A DNA stretch of 64,000 nucleotides from Paenibacillus thermotolerans. GTDB taxonomy: Bacteria > Bacillota > Bacilli > Paenibacillales > YIM-B00363. The stretch is taken from contig NZ_JAQZSG010000011.1 of assembly GCF_028745515.1 (NCBI RefSeq), positions 1 through 64,000 of the forward strand. The letters run 5' to 3'. The notes under the pieces are model-generated. The model did no database searches and had not been told where the DNA came from. It worked only from the letters and a program-made list of their open reading frames with translations. The position numbers were made by a program, and so were the translations under genes. This document shows positions 60,000 to 64,000 of this stretch, piece by piece (positions within the stretch are counted from its first letter, which is position 1; each line of letters begins with the position of its first letter).

Positions 60000-61028
60000 G
60001 TGGATAAAAGATTGTTTACGAAAAAATGGTTCGCGGTATTGATGCTTGTAGTTTTGGCGCTCGGTTTGGCGGCGTGCGGGGGCGGCGGCGGAAGCGCTGA
60101 TTCCGGCGATGCGGTGCAGGGAGCGGCTCCGGGGGACACGGCACAGACCGACGTGACGAATGCGGAGTCCGCGGATGCGGAGGAAACTGCAGCGGAGGCG
60201 GATGTGCAGCAAACCCAATATCCGCTGACGGTGACGGATGCCTCCGGCAAGCAATTTACGTTTGAGAAGGCGCCGGAGAGAATCATATCCTTGGCGCCGA
60301 GCTTGACGGAGGTGCTTTTTGCGCTCGGGCTCGACGATAACGTCGTGGGCGTCAACGATTGGAGCGACTATCCGGAAGAGGCAAAGTCGAAGCCGAAGGT
60401 CGGCGGGATGGAAGCCAACACCGAGGCGATCATCGAGGCCGAGCCGGATCTTATTGTCGGCGGCTTGTCGTTGAACGGCGCCACGGTCGAGCAGCTTCGC
60501 GGTCTCGATTTGACCGTTTTTACGACCGAGCCGAAATCGGTTGAAGAGACGATTGCGCAGATCGAGCTGGTCGGGAAAATTACGAATCGGAATGCTGAAG
60601 CGGCCGAGGTCGTCGCCAACATGCGCGAAGAGCTGAAGCAGGTTCAAGACGCGGCGGCAACGCTCTCGGATGAAGAAAAGCGCTCGGTGTATCTCGAGTT
60701 TGCGCCGGGTTGGACCGTCGGCAAGGGCGAGTTTTTGGACGAGCTGATCGCGTTGTCGGGTGCCGTGAATGTAGCGGATGGAACCGGCTGGTATGAAATT
60801 AACGAGGAGTCGATTATCGAAGCGAACCCCGACGTTATTTTGTTTACGCGAAATATCGAGGGATTGGGCGATCAAATTAAAGCCAGGGCAGGCTGGGACA
60901 AAATCGAGGCGATCGCTCAAAACCGCATCGTCGGCGTAGACGACAATTTGGTAACCCGCACGGGGCCTCGCGTGACGCAAGGCTTGCTTGAAATCGCAAA
61001 ATCGATCTATCCGGAGAAATTCAAATAA
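60000..61028 (+). CDS. btuF: Cobalamin ABC transporter, substrate-binding lipoprotein
   Basis: A 342-residue lipoprotein (lipobox LAAC, Cys about 24), then a low-complexity Ala/Gly/Asp linker (about 25-70) and a Peripla_BP_2 domain with PERIISLAPSLTEVLFALGLDDNVVGVNDWSDYPEEAKSKPKVGG. The single long backbone helix of BtuF/FhuD-type proteins separates the two lobes. It captures cobalamin or a precursor outside the membrane. GTG 60000 follows GGGAGAGGG. The riboswitch upstream fixes the substrate class. Confidence 0.9.
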   Translation: MDKRLFTKKWFAVLMLVVLALGLAACGGGGGSADSGDAVQGAAPGDTAQTDVTNAESADAEETAAEADVQQTQYPLTVTDASGKQFTFEKAPERIISLAPSLTEVLFALGLDDNVVGVNDWSDYPEEAKSKPKVGGMEANTEAIIEAEPDLIVGGLSLNGATVEQLRGLDLTVFTTEPKSVEETIAQIELVGKITNRNAEAAEVVANMREELKQVQDAAATLSDEEKRSVYLEFAPGWTVGKGEFLDELIALSGAVNVADGTGWYEINEESIIEANPDVILFTRNIEGLGDQIKARAGWDKIEAIAQNRIVGVDDNLVTRTGPRVTQGLLEIAKSIYPEKFK

Positions 61029-61030
61029 CA

Positions 61031-62080
61031 ATGAGAAAAAAATTGGCGTTTTGGGGAGGGGCAGGCATTCTGTTCCTCCTTCTCTCTATCGTGGTCAGTG
61101 TGTCGATCGGCTCGGCGCAGGGGCTCTCGATCGGGACCGTGTGGCGCATTTTGCTTCGGGCGGTTCCTTTTATCGGCGATTGGGTGGTTGCTGACTGGAA
61201 GTCGGCTTACGAGCAGATCGTGCTGGATGTTCGTCTCCCTCGGATAGTTCTGGGCGTGCTGGTCGGCGCATCGCTGTCCGTTGCAGGTGCCGGCTTTCAA
61301 GGGGTGCTGCGCAATCCGCTGGCCGATCCGTTCACGCTGGGAGTCGCATCCGGCTCCTCGGTGGGGGCGGCGTTCGTCATTTTGGTCGGATTGCAGTACT
61401 CCTTGTTCGGCAATTGGACGATTCCGCTCATTGCCTTCGGAACGGGGCTGGCTACGCTTGCGGCCGTATACACGCTTGCCCGGGTCGACGGCGTCGTGCG
61501 CCGGGAAACGCTCATTCTTGCGGGTGTCGTCGTACAGGCATTTTTGGGAGCGGTCGTTTCCTTCATGGTTTCGTTGTCGGATGAGGTGATCAACTCGATC
61601 GTCTTTTGGCTGATGGGGAGTCTGCACTTGCGCGGATGGGGTTACTCGGGGATGGTGGCGCCGTTTTTGGCGGCGGGGCTTGTTGTTCTGCTGTTGTACG
61701 CGCGGACGCTCAATTTGTTCGAGCTGGGCGAGCGGAGCGCGGCGCATCTGGGGGTGAACGTGGAGCGGACCAAATGGATCGTGCTCTCCGTATCGACCTT
61801 GCTGACGGCGGCGGCGGTATCCGTAACGGGCGTCATCGGCTTTGTCGGGCTCATCGTTCCGCATCTCGTGCGTCTTACGGTAGGCCCCGATTATCGGCTC
61901 ATCGTTCCGCTTTCGGCTGTCATGGGGGCCGTTTACGTCGTCTGGGCGGATACGCTCGCCCGAACGCTGCTGTCGCCGACCGAAATTCCGCTCGGCGTCG
62001 TGACGGCGTTTATCGGAGCTCCGTTCTTTGCTTATCTGCTCGTCAAGCATAAGAGATCGTTAGGAGGGATCGAGCGGTGA
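61031..62080 (+). CDS. btuC: Cobalamin ABC transporter, FecCD-type permease
   Basis: A 349-residue permease with about ten membrane helices. Family signatures are RLPRIVLGVLVGASLSVAGAGFQGVLRNPLADPFTLG and AAAVSVTGVIGFVGLIVPHLVRLTVGPDYR, the EAA-like coupling region. It begins two bases after the btuF stop and overlaps btuD by four bases (GTGA), a tightly coupled operon. Confidence 0.93.
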   Translation: MRKKLAFWGGAGILFLLLSIVVSVSIGSAQGLSIGTVWRILLRAVPFIGDWVVADWKSAYEQIVLDVRLPRIVLGVLVGASLSVAGAGFQGVLRNPLADPFTLGVASGSSVGAAFVILVGLQYSLFGNWTIPLIAFGTGLATLAAVYTLARVDGVVRRETLILAGVVVQAFLGAVVSFMVSLSDEVINSIVFWLMGSLHLRGWGYSGMVAPFLAAGLVVLLLYARTLNLFELGERSAAHLGVNVERTKWIVLSVSTLLTAAAVSVTGVIGFVGLIVPHLVRLTVGPDYRLIVPLSAVMGAVYVVWADTLARTLLSPTEIPLGVVTAFIGAPFFAYLLVKHKRSLGGIER

Positions 62081-62859
62081 TCGAAGTCGTTTCATGCTCC
62101 CGGTCGTTCGACGGCCGAGCCGTGCTAAACGGCGTAAGCTTCGGTGCTGCTGCCGGCGAAATGCTCGGCGTCATCGGACCGAACGGAAGCGGCAAATCGA
62201 CGCTCCTGAAGCTGATCTCGGGGTTGGATACGCCAAGCTCCGGCGAGGTGCTGATCGGCGGCAAGCCGATAGGCTCGTATCGGCGCAAAGATTTAGTGCG
62301 CATGCTGGCGGTGCTGCAGCAGGATGCCTTGCCGCCGACCGGCTTTAAGGTGAAGGAAATCGTGGAGATGGGCCGGTACCCTTACCAGAATTGGCTTGGA
62401 GAGGAGCGGGGCGGCGGCGATGTGTCGAGGTTCATTCACTCCGTCATGGTGCGGATGGGACTGACGGAGCTGGCCGATCGCCCGACGGAGCTGCTTAGCG
62501 GCGGAGAACGGCAGCGGACGGCGCTCGCCAAGGCGATGGTCCAGCAGCCGAAGGTGCTGCTGCTGGATGAGCCGACGACGTATCTGGACATCGGCTATCA
62601 AATTTCGCTGATGGATTCGATCAAGGAGTGGCAGCGGGAAAGCGGGCTAACGGTCATTGCGGTGCTCCATGATTTGAATTTGGCCGCCCAGTATTGCGAC
62701 CGGCTGCTGCTGCTGCACCGGGGCGAAACGGTGAAGATCGGGGATCCGGCCGAGGTGCTTCGCCCGGAAACGATCCGATACGTATACGGGGCGAGCGCTG
62801 TCGTGCTGGAGCATCCGGATTCGGGGAAACCGCAAATTTTGCTGCAGTCGAAGGTTTAA
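62077..62859 (+). CDS. btuD: Cobalamin ABC transporter, ATP-binding protein
   Basis: A 260-residue ATPase. Walker A is GPNGSGKST (about 34), the Q-loop region VLQQDALPPTGFKVKEIVEMGR, signature LSGGERQRTALAKAM (about 141), Walker B KVLLLDEPTTYLDI (about 160) and the switch His in VIAVLHDLNLA (about 195). It drives BtuC. GTG 62077 overlaps the permease stop. Confidence 0.93.
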   Translation: MIEVVSCSRSFDGRAVLNGVSFGAAAGEMLGVIGPNGSGKSTLLKLISGLDTPSSGEVLIGGKPIGSYRRKDLVRMLAVLQQDALPPTGFKVKEIVEMGRYPYQNWLGEERGGGDVSRFIHSVMVRMGLTELADRPTELLSGGERQRTALAKAMVQQPKVLLLDEPTTYLDIGYQISLMDSIKEWQRESGLTVIAVLHDLNLAAQYCDRLLLLHRGETVKIGDPAEVLRPETIRYVYGASAVVLEHPDSGKPQILLQSKV

Positions 62860-62940
62860 AGGGATGCCGTCTTTTTCGCACTGCAGAAAATGTTGGATAT
62901 TTCAAGTATAATACGTGTAAGACATGCGAGGAATTTGACG

Positions 62941-64000
62941 ATGAGTATTGAACGATTGCGGGACATAGCAGCGCGAATCGAACCGCTCGACGAGGAATGG
63001 ATTCGGCGGGCTCGGTCGCGGCTCGATTCGCTGACAAAGCCCCAGGGCAGCTTGGGGGAGCTTGAAGCGATCGCCGCTCGGATGGCGGGCATTCATCGGA
63101 CGCTTCAGCCTCCGGTATCTCCGAAAGCGGTCATTGTGATGGCGGCGGATCACGGCGTTTGCGAGGAGGGCGTGAGCGCTTATCCTCAAGCGGTGACGGA
63201 GCAGATGGTCCGCAATTTTTTGGCCGGCGGCGCCGCGGTGAACGTTCTTGCGCGGTCCGCGGGGGCGGATGTCGTTTGCGTCGATATGGGCGTGATCGCG
63301 GATATCGGGCACCCAGGGCTATCGGTGCTTAAGCCGGCTCGGGGCACCGCGAATATGACGAAGGGTCCGGCCATGAGCGTCGAGGAGGCGCTTCGAGCGA
63401 TCGAAGCGGGGATCCGGACGGTTGGGGATTGGGCCGAGAAAGGCTATCGTCTGTTCGCTGTCGGCGAGATGGGCATCGGCAACACGACGGCGGCTGCCGC
63501 GCTGCTGACGGCGCTGACCGGCGTCGAGCCGGGGGGGCTCGTCGGCCGCGGAACCGGAGTCGACGATGCCGGGCTCGCGAGGAAGCGCGGTGCGGTGGCG
63601 AGGGCGCTTGAGGCGAACCGGCCGGACCGCGGGGATGCGTTCGATGCGTTGCGCAAGGTAGGCGGGTTGGAGATCGCCGGTATGGTCGGCGTTTATTTAG
63701 GCGCCGGGCTGCTGCGGGTGCCGGTCATCGCCGACGGGTATATTTCGACGGTGGCGGCGCTGGTAGCGGCACGGATCGCTCCGGCGGCGGGGCAGTACAT
63801 TATCCCGTCGCATTTGTCCGAGGAGCCGGGGCATGCGCTTGCGCTGCGGGAGCTTGGCCTTTCGCCGCTGCTTTCCTTGAACATGCGGCTTGGGGAAGGC
63901 ACCGGTGCGGTGCTGTGCATGAGCTTGGTCGAGGCGGCGGTGCGCCTGATGAACGAGATGGCGACGTTCGATTCGGCCGGCGTGTCGGGGAAGGACGGCT
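62941..64000 (+). CDS. cobT: Nicotinate-nucleotide--dimethylbenzimidazole phosphoribosyltransferase (partial)
   Basis: CobT, cut by the window edge after about 353 residues (the family has about 350). It makes alpha-ribazole phosphate for the lower ligand of cobalamin. Visible are LDSLTKPQGSLGELEAIAARM at the N-terminus, MAADHGVCEEGVSAYPQAVT (about 62), GEMGIGNTTAAAALL with the catalytic Glu region (about 174-188), and PVIADGYISTVAALVA and LNMRLGEGTGAVL near the C-terminus. ATG 62941 follows GAGGAA. It extends the riboswitch-controlled unit from uptake to nucleotide-loop assembly. Confidence 0.93.
   Translation, partial: MSIERLRDIAARIEPLDEEWIRRARSRLDSLTKPQGSLGELEAIAARMAGIHRTLQPPVSPKAVIVMAADHGVCEEGVSAYPQAVTEQMVRNFLAGGAAVNVLARSAGADVVCVDMGVIADIGHPGLSVLKPARGTANMTKGPAMSVEEALRAIEAGIRTVGDWAEKGYRLFAVGEMGIGNTTAAAALLTALTGVEPGGLVGRGTGVDDAGLARKRGAVARALEANRPDRGDAFDALRKVGGLEIAGMVGVYLGAGLLRVPVIADGYISTVAALVAARIAPAAGQYIIPSHLSEEPGHALALRELGLSPLLSLNMRLGEGTGAVLCMSLVEAAVRLMNEMATFDSAGVSGKDG

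Overview
This window reads as a chromosomal segment of a moderately GC-rich, spore-forming Bacillota of the Paenibacillaceae (Paenibacillus or a close relative). The evidence is the mix of Bacillales-type genes (infC with an ATT start behind an L20-type leader, T-box leaders, sigI-rsgI, ykuU-ykuV, yojF-bshB2, sda, tgl, mutS2, an SLH-domain protein), AGGAGG ribosome binding sites, and frequent GTG and TTG starts. The species cannot be named from sequence alone.

Layout. 0-5 kb: a decayed tandem repeat, then four genes for membrane glycolipid or polysaccharide chemistry (MGDG-synthase-like and PAP2 genes on the minus strand, a GT4 and a GT2 glycosyltransferase on the plus strand). 5-6.4 kb: infC-rpmI-rplT behind an L20-type leader. 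6.8-14.4 kb: branched-chain amino acid genes ilvB-ilvN-ilvC and leuA-leuB, each block opened by a promoter and a T-box leader whose specifier reads CTC (Leu), followed by a GNAT gene. 14.4-16.1 kb: the ykuU-ykuV thiol peroxidase pair with a PerR-like operator, then gcvH. 16.4-21.8 kb: a GH15 glucoamylase-like gene, two small genes, and sigI-rsgI with a SigI-like promoter. 22-28.6 kb: oxidoreductases, a sugar porter broken by a frameshift and preceded by a strong Fur-like box, yojF-bshB2 (bacillithiol), and two exported proteins. 28.7-37.6 kb: an SLH/Ig surface protein, a spore transglutaminase (tgl), a glpQ-like gene, a CopC-CopD fusion and an aldo/keto reductase. 37.7-42.1 kb: tRNA-Gly(CCC), sda, two membrane proteins, a frameshifted DUF1259 gene, a SepM/YlbL-like protease and a TauE/SafE permease. 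42.1-50.4 kb: pheS-pheT behind a Phe T-box, an unusually long zapA, a CuA-type cupredoxin lipoprotein and mutS2. 50.4-51.4 kb: two adjacent noncoding palindromic tandem arrays. 51.5-59.5 kb: an epimerase, small zinc-ribbon and membrane proteins, an MFS gene, a MmyB-type regulator divergent from a fabF paralogue, and an Lrp/aminotransferase pair. 59.5 kb to the end: a cobalamin riboswitch controlling btuF-btuC-btuD and cobT, which runs off the window.

The genes are mostly core metabolism under classic attenuation control: three T-boxes, an L20 leader and a B12 riboswitch. The least explained material is noncoding. Two loci 30 kb apart carry a four-copy palindrome element with the same layout (direct pair, 62-bp step, inverted pair), and the two arrays after mutS2 repeat different palindromes at about 52 bp. 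Two genes carry single frameshifts, which could be real decay or sequencing error.
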